Shown here: in pieces, positions 1 to 5,573 of the stretch | Position numbering within the stretch: position 1 is the stretch's first letter | Layout: every line of letters starts with the position of its first letter | NCBI GenBank assembly: GCA_028287665.1 | Contig: JAQBPF010000392.1 | Coordinates: 1 to 5,573, forward strand | DNA: 5,573 bases | Direction of reading: 5' to 3' | From: Deinococcus sp. | GTDB lineage: Bacteria; Deinococcota; Deinococci; Deinococcales; Deinococcaceae | The notes under the pieces: generated by a model | What the model was told of the DNA's origin: nothing | What the model saw: the letters and a program-made list of their open reading frames with translations, nothing else | Databases searched by the model: none | Position numbers and translations under genes: made by a program

Positions 1-96
1 ATCAGCCACTTTGAACTTCAAGGCGGCAAGATCGTGCGCGAGTACATGGTCTGGAACGAATTTGCCCTGCTCAAGCAGCTGCACTGGCCCACCTAA
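1..96 (+). CDS. SnoaL/NTF2-like (ester cyclase type) protein, 3' end only
   Basis: The window opens inside this gene. Reading from base 1, 31 residues are visible before the TAA at 94-96. They include HFELQGGKIVREY and then W-N-E-F-A-L-L-K-Q-L. This pattern, a last beta strand with G-G-K-I-V followed by W-x-E-x-x-L-L-x-Q-L, is typical of the C-terminus of SnoaL-like polyketide cyclase / NTF2-fold 'ester cyclase' proteins. These are small cone-shaped alpha+beta barrels that bind or isomerise hydrophobic or polar small molecules. The start and active-site residues lie outside the window, so no reaction can be assigned. It is 59 bp upstream of the HisD-family gene on the same strand, with no terminator-like hairpin between, so cotranscription is likely. 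A different NTF2-fold subfamily is possible; the fold call rests on one short segment. Confidence 0.72.
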   Translation: MSHFELQGGKIVREYMVWNEFALLKQLHWPT

Positions 97-155
97 CCAC
101 ACAGCGCTGCTGGTCCGCGTCTGTTCAGTCCCCTCCCTGTTCTCCTGGAGTTCAC

Positions 156-1424
156 ATGGAATATTTCAAGAAAGCCCCACCGCAGGCCGCCGCCGTCAAT
201 CAGGAAATCCGCGACACCGTGTCCCAGATCATCTCGGATGTGGAAAAAGAAGGTGTGGACGCCGTTCGGCGCTACAGCGAAAAATTCGACGGCTTTGCGC
301 CCGCAGAATTTCGGCTCTCCGAGACGGACATTCGGAGCCAACTGAGCGGCATCGACGAGGAGGTGACCCGCGCCATCGACTTCAGCATCGCGCAGGTCAA
401 GCACTTCGCCGAGTTGCAGCGCCGCACGCTCACCGATTTCGAGGAAGAAACGCTGCCCGGCGTGACCATCGGACAAAAGCAGATTCCGGTGAATGCGGTG
501 GGGTCGTACATTCCTGGTGGTCGGTATCCGATTCTGGCGTCGGCGGTCATGACCATCGGCGTGCCGAAAGTGGCGGGTGTGCAGCGGATCGTGGCCTGTG
601 CCCCAATTCAGCGCGGCACGGGCAAGGTCAATGCGCTGCAACTGTACGGCATGGTCAACAGTGGAGCCGACGAAATCTACGCGATTGGCGGGGCGCAGGC
701 CATGGCGGCGATGGCCTTCGGGCTGGACGGCGCGCCGCCGCTGGAGGCCGTGGACATGATCGTGGGCGCGGGCAATGCCTACGTGGCCGAGGCCAAGCGC
801 CAACTCTTCGGCGTGGTGGGCATCGACCTGCTGGCGGGCCCCACCGAAATCTGCATTCTGGCCGATGAAACCGCCGACCCCGAAAAGGTGGCCGCCGATC
901 TGCTGGCGCAGGCCGAACACGGCACCAACTCGCAGTCGGTGCTGATCACGTCGTCGCGCGACATGGCCGAGGCCGTGACCAGAGAAATCGGGCGCCAACT
1001 GGCCACGCTGCCCACCGCCGACGCTGCTGGACAGTCCTGGCGCGACTACGGCGAAATCATTCTGGTGGCCGACGACGCCGAGATGCTGAAGGTGTCCGAT
1101 CAGGTGGCCTCCGAGCACCTGGAAGTGATGACCCGTGACCCCGACTGGTATTTGCAGCGTCTGACCAACTACGGCTCGCTGTTTCTGGGCCAGAACGCCA
1201 CCGTGGCGTACGGCGACAAGGGCATCGGGACCAACCATGTGCTGCCCACCAGCCGCGCGGCCCGCTATACCGGGGGGCTGTGGGTGGGCAAATTCATCAA
1301 GACGGTGACCTGGCAGCGCGTCTCGGACGCCGCCAACCACACCGTCGCCCCGCCCTTCATTCGCATGGCCGACACCGAAGGCATGATCGGGCACGCCGAT
1401 TCCATGCGTCTGCGGATCAAGTAA
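156..1424 (+). CDS. hisD: Histidinol dehydrogenase superfamily protein, probably a catabolic HpsN-like paralogue
   Basis: This 422-residue protein is near the usual family length of about 430. HisD-family enzymes are cytoplasmic, homodimeric, zinc- and NAD-dependent, and oxidise a primary alcohol in two steps to a carboxylate. The visible site residues are the zinc ligands Q252 and H255 (QAEHG), D354 and H413 (EGMIGH), the catalytic pair E320-H321 (SEHLEV), H361 in GTNHVLPT, E408, and a GPTE loop at 228-231. The nucleotide-binding region has YIPGGRYP (118-125) and VGAGNAYVAEAKR. The start is ATG 156, with GGAG at 147-150 five bases upstream. PGGRYP, the YGDK before GTNHVLPT, SRAARYTGGL and the WRDY motif (295-298) match what I recall of HpsN-type sulfopropanediol dehydrogenase. 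Biosynthetic HisD usually has PGG(T/K)A and TPESAGDYASGTNH, so V350 replaces the glutamate of PES. The symbol is therefore a family label. The neighbours, an SnoaL-like protein and a C-N hydrolase, point to catabolism. Superfamily is certain; substrate is not. Confidence 0.95.
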   Translation: MEYFKKAPPQAAAVNQEIRDTVSQIISDVEKEGVDAVRRYSEKFDGFAPAEFRLSETDIRSQLSGIDEEVTRAIDFSIAQVKHFAELQRRTLTDFEEETLPGVTIGQKQIPVNAVGSYIPGGRYPILASAVMTIGVPKVAGVQRIVACAPIQRGTGKVNALQLYGMVNSGADEIYAIGGAQAMAAMAFGLDGAPPLEAVDMIVGAGNAYVAEAKRQLFGVVGIDLLAGPTEICILADETADPEKVAADLLAQAEHGTNSQSVLITSSRDMAEAVTREIGRQLATLPTADAAGQSWRDYGEIILVADDAEMLKVSDQVASEHLEVMTRDPDWYLQRLTNYGSLFLGQNATVAYGDKGIGTNHVLPTSRAARYTGGLWVGKFIKTVTWQRVSDAANHTVAPPFIRMADTEGMIGHADSMRLRIK

Positions 1425-1442
1425 GGCGGACCTGCCCTGGGG

Positions 1443-1467
1443 CCAGCAAGGACACGCGACTTGCTGG
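1443..1467 (+). other. Perfect 8-bp inverted repeat in the hisD-hydrolase gap
   Basis: CCAGCAAG (1443-1450) is followed by a 9-base loop and its exact complement CTTGCTGG (1460-1467). Two further G-U pairs (1441-1442 with 1468-1469) could extend the RNA stem to 10 bp. No T-run follows, so it is not a classical intrinsic terminator. It sits 18 bp after the stop of the dehydrogenase and 36 bp before the ATG of the hydrolase. It could be an mRNA-stabilising or partial-termination hairpin that sets the ratio of the two genes, or an operator half-site pair. The structure is directly visible; the role is inference. Confidence 0.45.
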
Positions 1468-1503
1468 TTCCGTCGTCTCATCCCCCAGTCTCACGGAGAT
1501 TCC

Positions 1504-2442
1504 ATGTCAAGAGTGCTGCCCATCGCTGTCGTGCAGGACGCACCGAGAGTGTTCACCGAGCCTCTGCAGCCATTCAGCGAATCGGTGGCGGCGTTGGTCA
1601 GGTCTTTTCCGCAGACCAGGCTGCTGGTCTATCCCGAGCTGCACCTGTATGGAGACGCGCCGGGCCATGCCGAGCTGAACGCCAATGCCGAAGCGCTGAA
1701 CGGCCCGCGCATCAACGCCCTCGCTCAATTGGCGGGCGACCTGGGCGTCTGGCTGGTGCCGGGGAGTGTCTGCGAACGGGGGCCAGCGGGCCAACTGTTC
1801 AATACGGCGGTGGCGCTGTCACCGGAAGGCCAACTGGTGGCCTTCTACCGCAAGGTCTTTCCGTGGCGGCCCTACGAACCCTTCGATCCGGGCGACCGTT
1901 TCGTGACCTTCGAGATGCCGGGCATCGGCACGGCAGGATTTTCGATCTGTTACGACGCATGGTTCCCCGAAGTTACCCGGCATCTGGCGTGGATGGGCGC
2001 AGAAGTGGTCTTGAATCTGGTCAAGACGACCACCTGTGACCGGGCGCAGGAAGTGGTCCTGGCGCGGGCCAACGCCATCGTGAATCAGGTGTTCGTGGTC
2101 AGCGTGAACTGCGCGGGGCCGGTGGGCACAGGTCAGAGTCTGATCGTGGATCCGGAAGGGCTGGTCCGCGCTTCCGCTTCCGGATCCGACGCCACCGTCT
2201 TGACCGACGTGCTGGACATGGAGCATGTGGCCCGGGTTCGGCAGTACGGCACGGCGGGTCTCACGCGCCCCTGGAGTCAATTTCAGCCGGGTGACGCCGC
2301 GCTGGCCCTGCCGCTGTACGGCGGAAGCATCGAACCACAGCGGTGGAATCCCGCTCGTCACCGCGACGGGCCTGACGCTCAAACGCACAGCGGCCCACTT
2401 CCCGAACGCCCGGCCGAACAGGAAAAGCCCGTTCTGCCGTAA
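1504..2442 (+). CDS. Carbon-nitrogen hydrolase (nitrilase superfamily amidohydrolase)
   Basis: This 312-residue single-domain enzyme has the Glu-Lys-Cys triad of the nitrilase superfamily: E45 in YPELHLYG, K117 in YRKVFPW and C149 in SICYDAWFPE. E125 sits where the family's second structural glutamate is expected. Such enzymes hydrolyse amides, carbamates or nitriles through a cysteine thioester or thioimidate and release ammonia or an amine. They act in the cytoplasm, usually as dimers or larger helical oligomers; no signal peptide is visible. The start is ATG 1504, with GGAG at 1495-1498 five bases upstream. It ends the plus-strand group, 79 bp after the HisD homologue. The core stops near PLYGGSIEPQRW (about residue 281). 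The last 31 residues are proline-rich and polar and do not look like the family core. The triad context (FPW after Lys, YDAWFPE after Cys) suggests an aliphatic amidase/hydrolase rather than a true nitrilase, but the substrate cannot be read from sequence. Confidence 0.93.
   Translation: MSRVLPIAVVQDAPRVFTEPLQPFSESVAALVRSFPQTRLLVYPELHLYGDAPGHAELNANAEALNGPRINALAQLAGDLGVWLVPGSVCERGPAGQLFNTAVALSPEGQLVAFYRKVFPWRPYEPFDPGDRFVTFEMPGIGTAGFSICYDAWFPEVTRHLAWMGAEVVLNLVKTTTCDRAQEVVLARANAIVNQVFVVSVNCAGPVGTGQSLIVDPEGLVRASASGSDATVLTDVLDMEHVARVRQYGTAGLTRPWSQFQPGDAALALPLYGGSIEPQRWNPARHRDGPDAQTHSGPLPERPAEQEKPVLP
2148..2187. repeat. 11-bp perfect inverted repeat inside the hydrolase gene
   Basis: GGATCCGGAAG (2148-2158) is matched by its exact reverse complement CTTCCGGATCC (2177-2187) across an 18-base spacer. 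Each arm carries a BamHI-type palindrome GGATCC. It lies within codons for a loop (DPEG to ASGSD) of the carbon-nitrogen hydrolase, after the catalytic cysteine. It may form a stem in the mRNA or be a chance result of Gly/Ser/Asp codon use in GC-rich DNA. No coding disruption is associated with it. Confidence 0.5.
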
Positions 2443-2597
2443 GGAGCCCGGAGCGCACGGGGTCGGGTCGGACCGCTGAACGTCAGGCCGCCTGCGGCTT
2501 CACGTCCCTCCACCCCTGGAAGTCAGGTGTTCATAGGACTCGCTGCACTCCCGTGCTGCGGCCTGGGTGTGTTGCTGGCTGGAGAAGACCGGTTGGT

Positions 2598-2622
2598 GCT
2601 GCTCCCAAGCGTGTGGGGCAGC
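2598..2622. terminator. Possible hairpin between the convergent genes
   Basis: GCTGCTCCC (2598-2606) can pair with GGGGCAGC (2615-2622), with one bulged base and an 8-base loop. It lies 23 bp beyond the stop codon of the minus-strand TPR-GGDEF-EAL gene and could help end its transcript, or act on both converging transcripts. There is no run of T on either side, so an intrinsic terminator is only a weak call. The rest of 2443-2644 shows another short stem (2485-2490 with 2495-2500, G-C rich, one G-U pair) and no credible gene. Confidence 0.25.
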
Positions 2623-2644
2623 GGCTGATCCAGAGAGGGCGCGT

Positions 2645-5206
2645 TCAGGATTCGGGGGTCCATCCTGCCGTGGGCCGGGCAAACAAAAAGCCTTGCAGGC
2701 CTGTGACGCCCAATTCACGCAGCAGCTGATGCTCTTCGGGGTATTCGACGCCTTCGGCCACCAGGTCGAGGTTGAGCGCCTCGCTGAGCTGAATGATGCT
2801 GCGGATCATGGCCTGGGCACCCGGATTGCGTCCACGGTCCAGGGCCGAGACGAACGACCGGTCGATTTTCAGGCCGCTGACCGGCAGGCTGCCGAGAATG
2901 CTGAGGTTCGAGTACCCGGTGCCGAAATCGTCGAGCATCACGTGCACGCCCAGCCCGCGCAGGGCCAGCAGGGTTTCGGTGACGCGCTGCGGCGACTCGA
3001 TCATCAGGCTTTCCGTGATTTCCAGCTCCAGACGCTCCGGCGGCAGTCCACTCGCGCTCAGCGCGGCCTGGACGGTGCCCAGCAGGTCGCCCTGCTGAAA
3101 CTGCCGGGCGCTGAGGTTGACGGCCACCCGCACGTCTCGCCAGCCTGCCGCAGTTCGGCAGGCTTCGTGCAGCACCCACGCGCCCACCGCAATGATCAGC
3201 CCGGTGCGCTCCAGCGCCGGAATGAAATCGGCAGGCGACTGGCGGCCGAGCTCCGGGCTGTTCCAGCGCAGCAACGCTTCGGCGCTGCGCGTCTGTCCGC
3301 TGCGGGCATCAATGATCGGCTGGTAGTGCAGTTCAAACTCACCGCGCTCCAGCGCCGTGGCGAGCGCGGCTCCGAAGTGCAGGCTGGCCTGCCGGTCCCC
3401 CGCGTCGCCGTTGAAGCGCTGAATGGAGGCGGGCTCTCCCCGGGCGTCGTTCAGGGCAATGTGCGCCGCGCGGTGCAGTTCGTCGCTGGTCTGGCCGTCC
3501 GCGGGATGGTGCGCGAGCCCCAGACAGGCCTGCACGTTGACCGGGACGCCCTGCACGGTGAAGTTGGCCTGCATGGTGTCCAGCACGTTGCGGGCGCGCT
3601 CCTCGCGAGCTTCTTCGGTCTGTCCGAGCAAGATCAACAGAAATTCGTCGTTGGTGGCGCGGGCCAGCACCTCGCCTGGACGGAGCGCGCCCAGCAGCCG
3701 CGCGGCCACTTCACGCAGCAGGTCGTCTCCGCCCGACGGCCCCAGCGCGTCATTGACCTGCTTGAAGCGCAGCAGGTTCAGCACCGCCACGCTCACGCCT
3801 CCCTCGTCCCCGCGGGCCTGCGCGGTGGCACGGGTCAGCAGCACCTGTGCGAGCACGCGGTTGGGCAGCCCGGTCAGCGCGTCGTAGAAGCGCTCGCGCT
3901 CCACATCGGCCAGCGCCCGGGTCACGGCCTGCTCTCCAGCGAGGCGCAGGGCACGTTCGTGCACAATCTCGCGGCGCATGCCGTTGAGTTCGGCCTGGGT
4001 GGTCAGGTCGCGGGCCTGCTGGGCGAGCGACACGTCCCGCAGGTGCGCGTTCAGGCGCGCGGCGTGTTTGAGGTGGATGTTGGCCTGACGTGGGTCTGGC
4101 ACGTCGTAGAGCTGCGCGAGCATCTCGTGGGCCTGCAATTCCTCGCGGGGACGCTGCACCTGTTCGGCGAGGCGCAGCGCCTGATGCAGGCCCGCCTCGG
4201 CGCGCTGGGGATCTTGGCCACGCAGGCGGGTTTCAGCGTGGGCCAGCATGACCTCCAGCTGGGTGTTCAGGTCCCCGGTCCGCCGCGCGAGGTCCTCGGC
4301 TTCTTCCAGGGTGGTCTCGGCGCGGCCCAGCTTGCCCTGACCGGCGTACAACAGACCCAGGCTGTGCAGCGCGGCCGCCTGCAGGCCAGGGTCGTCGAGC
4401 CTCCGGGCGGCGGCCAGGGCGTCTTGCAGCAGGGCACAGGCCTGGGCCTGCAGGCCGCCTTTGCGTGCCATCTCCCCGGCATTCAGGCCCATGGCCGCCT
4501 GCGCGTAGGCGTTGTCGGCGCGCGCCGCAATCTCGCGGGCGCGAATAAATTGCTCGTAGGCTTCGCTGAATTGCCCCGTCTGTTCGTGCACCATGCCGAG
4601 GTTGCTGTAGACCAGCAGCGCGCTCTGGACCGGGTCCTGACACTGCTGCAGCAGGTCCTGGGCGCCGTGCAGGGTCTCCAGGGCTTCACGCAGCCGGCCG
4701 AGACTGGTCAGCAGCACGGTCTTGTTCCCCAGCGCGCGGATCTGTCCGTCGACGTCGCCGAGGGTGCGCCGCAGGTGAATGAGCCGTCCCGCCGTCAGCA
4801 GGGCGGCGGCGCTGTTTCCGGCGCGGTGCTCGAGCTGCGCGAGCATGGCCAGGGCGTCGCCTTCCTCCGCCAGGTGCCCCACGGCGCAGGCGGCCTGCGC
4901 CGAGGCCTGTGCCGCGGCCGTGGCCTCCTCCAGGTGTCCGGCGTGCAGCGCCTGCTGGGCGCGCAGCAGGGTGATGCGGGCCAGCAGCGGCGCGCCGACC
5001 TCCACGCCAGCCAGATGCTGGGCGCTGAGCTCGCGCTGACCCAGGCGCCAGGCTGCCTCAGCCGCGATCAGGTGCTGTTCCGGCTGGGTGCCGACGTCTG
5101 GGCCCTGCTGGGTCAGGGCCTGACAGACCAGGCTCAGACTCTGGGCCGGGTCGCTGGTCAGGAGGCTATGGGCGGTCACCCGCAAGTCGGTCGAGGCAGT
5201 GGTCAT
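2645..5206 (-). CDS. TPR protein with degenerate GGDEF and intact EAL domain (probable c-di-GMP phosphodiesterase)
   Basis: This 853-residue protein has no signal peptide or membrane segment, so it is cytoplasmic. Residues ~30-400 are alpha-helical TPR-like repeats; the clearest are near 158-191, 200-232 and 275-312 (LGLLYAGQGKLGRAE). A charged helix (~400-438) leads into FYDALTGLPNR (440-450), the usual GGDEF start. In the GGDEF domain the signature is TNDEF (518-522), and the metal aspartates of the D-x-D-x-F-K strand are replaced (VLNLLRFKQVND), so cyclase activity is unlikely. R509-P-G-E512 resembles an RxxD inhibitory site. The EAL domain (~607-850) keeps E643 (EALLRW), N697, E729 (ELEITES), D759-D760 (DDFGTGYSNL), K780 (LKIDRSF), E818 and E821 (VAEGVE) and Q838 (QGF), which predicts hydrolysis of c-di-GMP to pGpG. 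The start is the first ATG (5204-5206); no good Shine-Dalgarno is visible, so it is tentative. The DNA here is more GC-rich than the hisD side. It may be cotranscribed with the protease upstream. Confidence 0.95.
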   Translation of the reverse strand: MTTASTDLRVTAHSLLTSDPAQSLSLVCQALTQQGPDVGTQPEQHLIAAEAAWRLGQRELSAQHLAGVEVGAPLLARITLLRAQQALHAGHLEEATAAAQASAQAACAVGHLAEEGDALAMLAQLEHRAGNSAAALLTAGRLIHLRRTLGDVDGQIRALGNKTVLLTSLGRLREALETLHGAQDLLQQCQDPVQSALLVYSNLGMVHEQTGQFSEAYEQFIRAREIAARADNAYAQAAMGLNAGEMARKGGLQAQACALLQDALAAARRLDDPGLQAAALHSLGLLYAGQGKLGRAETTLEEAEDLARRTGDLNTQLEVMLAHAETRLRGQDPQRAEAGLHQALRLAEQVQRPREELQAHEMLAQLYDVPDPRQANIHLKHAARLNAHLRDVSLAQQARDLTTQAELNGMRREIVHERALRLAGEQAVTRALADVERERFYDALTGLPNRVLAQVLLTRATAQARGDEGGVSVAVLNLLRFKQVNDALGPSGGDDLLREVAARLLGALRPGEVLARATNDEFLLILLGQTEEAREERARNVLDTMQANFTVQGVPVNVQACLGLAHHPADGQTSDELHRAAHIALNDARGEPASIQRFNGDAGDRQASLHFGAALATALERGEFELHYQPIIDARSGQTRSAEALLRWNSPELGRQSPADFIPALERTGLIIAVGAWVLHEACRTAAGWRDVRVAVNLSARQFQQGDLLGTVQAALSASGLPPERLELEITESLMIESPQRVTETLLALRGLGVHVMLDDFGTGYSNLSILGSLPVSGLKIDRSFVSALDRGRNPGAQAMIRSIIQLSEALNLDLVAEGVEYPEEHQLLRELGVTGLQGFLFARPTAGWTPES

Positions 5207-5247
5207 GGAAGGAATACCTGCAGAGGGCCCAGGCAGAGCAGCCGCAG

Positions 5248-5277
5248 CCGCTCCGCCTGAAGAAAAGGCGGGAGCGG
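5248..5277. other. GC-rich hairpin between protease and TPR-GGDEF-EAL genes
   Basis: CCGCTCCGCCT (5248-5258) pairs with AGGCGGGAGCGG (5266-5277), with one bulged G and a 7-base A-rich loop. On the minus strand it begins 3 bases after the TGA of the protease, which is where a terminator would sit. However, the downstream side is GC-rich (CTGCGGCTGCTC) without a T-run. It may be a factor-assisted terminator or a 3'-end stabilising stem, leaving partial readthrough into the next gene, whose ATG is 41 bases further on. I see no clear -35/-10 promoter in this 74-bp gap. Confidence 0.45.
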
Positions 5278-5280
5278 ACG

Positions 5281-5573
5281 TCAGGGCCGTTGGGTCAGGG
5301 CGGCCAGGTCCAGCTGCCCGGCCCCGAGTTTGCCCTGGTAGAGGACATTGCCACTCAGGGCGTCCACATTTCCGGCGGACGCTTTCAGCCGGGCCACGGC
5401 CGCTTCAGGGCCAACGCTGAGGCTCAGCGCCAGTGCGGCGGCCCCGGCGGCCACGTGGGTCGCCATGGACGTGCCGATCCACGCTGCAATCCGGTTTTGC
5501 GGTGCGGGGGCCGCCATGCCCTCGCCGGGGGCCAGGACGCTCAGCGCGCCGTACTGTGAGAATGAGCTCTTGA
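5281..5573 (-). CDS. Subtilisin-family (S8) serine protease, C-terminal end only
   Basis: Ninety-six residues before the TGA (5281-5283) are visible; the gene enters from the right edge. The fragment reads SSFSQYGALSVLAPGEGMA, then an arm of about 14 residues, then GTSMATHVAAGAAALAL. This is the standard subtilase order: the S-x-[FY]-S-x-[YF]-G strand, the V-x-APG loop, and the GTSMA motif with the catalytic serine, followed by the helix. The Asp and His of the triad and the oxyanion Asn lie outside the window. Subtilases of this type are usually secreted with a propeptide, but the signal region cannot be seen. The proline usual two residues after GTSMA (GTSMATP or GTSMAAP) is a histidine here. 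After the helix the fold ends with LSGNVLYQGKLGAGQLDLAAL, the common short subtilase tail (G-x-G-x-[LV]-[DN]), so there is no extra C-terminal domain. An ATG at 5515-5517 is internal, not the start. Confidence 0.93.
   Translation of the reverse strand, partial: KSSFSQYGALSVLAPGEGMAAPAPQNRIAAWIGTSMATHVAAGAAALALSLSVGPEAAVARLKASAGNVDALSGNVLYQGKLGAGQLDLAALTQRP

Noticed and set aside
97..155. A promoter for the HisD-family gene in the 59-bp gap
   Set aside because: No credible -35/-10 pair is visible; the gap is short and cotranscription from upstream is the simpler reading.
11..868. A 285-codon plus-strand frame spanning the SnoaL end and the first half of the HisD-family gene
   Set aside because: It runs out of frame through two real genes, and its Arg/Gly-rich translation shows no domain.
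93..1481. A 462-codon open frame on the minus strand opposite the HisD-family gene
   Set aside because: Composition is His/Gly/Arg-rich, typical of an antisense frame; the plus strand encodes a complete, motif-perfect enzyme with a good ribosome site.
1819..2388. A 189-codon minus-strand frame opposite the carbon-nitrogen hydrolase
   Set aside because: It overlaps the catalytic region of a clear enzyme on the other strand and has no family signature or ribosome site.
2500..2718. A 72-codon minus-strand frame in the convergent intergenic region
   Set aside because: It overlaps the 3' end of the TPR-GGDEF-EAL gene on the same strand, and its composition (Gln, Ser, Pro, Ala) shows no recognisable motif.
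2567..5260. An 897-codon open frame on the plus strand opposite the TPR-GGDEF-EAL gene
   Set aside because: It is the antisense shadow of a GC-rich gene. The minus strand has unmistakable GGDEF/EAL motifs, while the plus frame is rich in Q, H, G and R with no recognisable domain.
5290..5559. An 89-codon plus-strand frame at the right edge
   Set aside because: It is antisense to the subtilase GTSMA region, which is clearly coding on the minus strand.

Overview
The window is GC-rich bacterial chromosomal DNA with closely spaced genes and strong G/C preference at third codon positions. The mix of gene types fits a Deinococcus-like organism: a subtilase, a large cytoplasmic TPR-GGDEF-EAL protein, and short GGAG-type Shine-Dalgarno sites. 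This is an impression from composition and protein style; no marker gene in the window proves it.

Left part (1-2442, plus strand). Three genes run head to tail with gaps of 59 and 79 bp and look like one transcription unit. They are the 3' end of a SnoaL/NTF2-like (ester cyclase type) gene, a complete gene of the histidinol dehydrogenase superfamily, and a complete nitrilase-superfamily carbon-nitrogen hydrolase. The dehydrogenase has every zinc and catalytic residue of the family. However, its details (PGGRYP loop, Y-G-D-K before GTNHVLPT, tail with EGMIGHA) resemble the catabolic HpsN-type paralogues more than biosynthetic HisD, and no other histidine gene is nearby. The group therefore looks like part of a small catabolic operon in which an alcohol is oxidised to an acid by NAD and a C-N bond is hydrolysed. 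The substrate is unknown.

Middle (2443-2644). A 202-bp convergent intergenic region holds weak hairpins and no visible gene.

Right part (2645-5573, minus strand). A complete 853-residue protein has about ten TPR-like helical hairpins, a short coiled coil, a degenerate GGDEF domain (TNDEF, with the metal-binding aspartates also lost) and an EAL domain with all its catalytic residues. It is best read as a c-di-GMP phosphodiesterase whose GGDEF domain is regulatory and whose TPR part is a protein-interaction input. Upstream of it on the same strand, 74 bp away, is the 3' end of a subtilisin-family (S8) serine protease carrying the GTSMA serine motif. A strong GC-rich hairpin lies between the two.

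I see no RNA gene, CRISPR array, insertion sequence or phage gene, and no clear evidence of a wholly new system. The points most worth a second look are the probable non-histidine role of the HisD homologue with its neighbours, and the one-sided (EAL-only) c-di-GMP protein.
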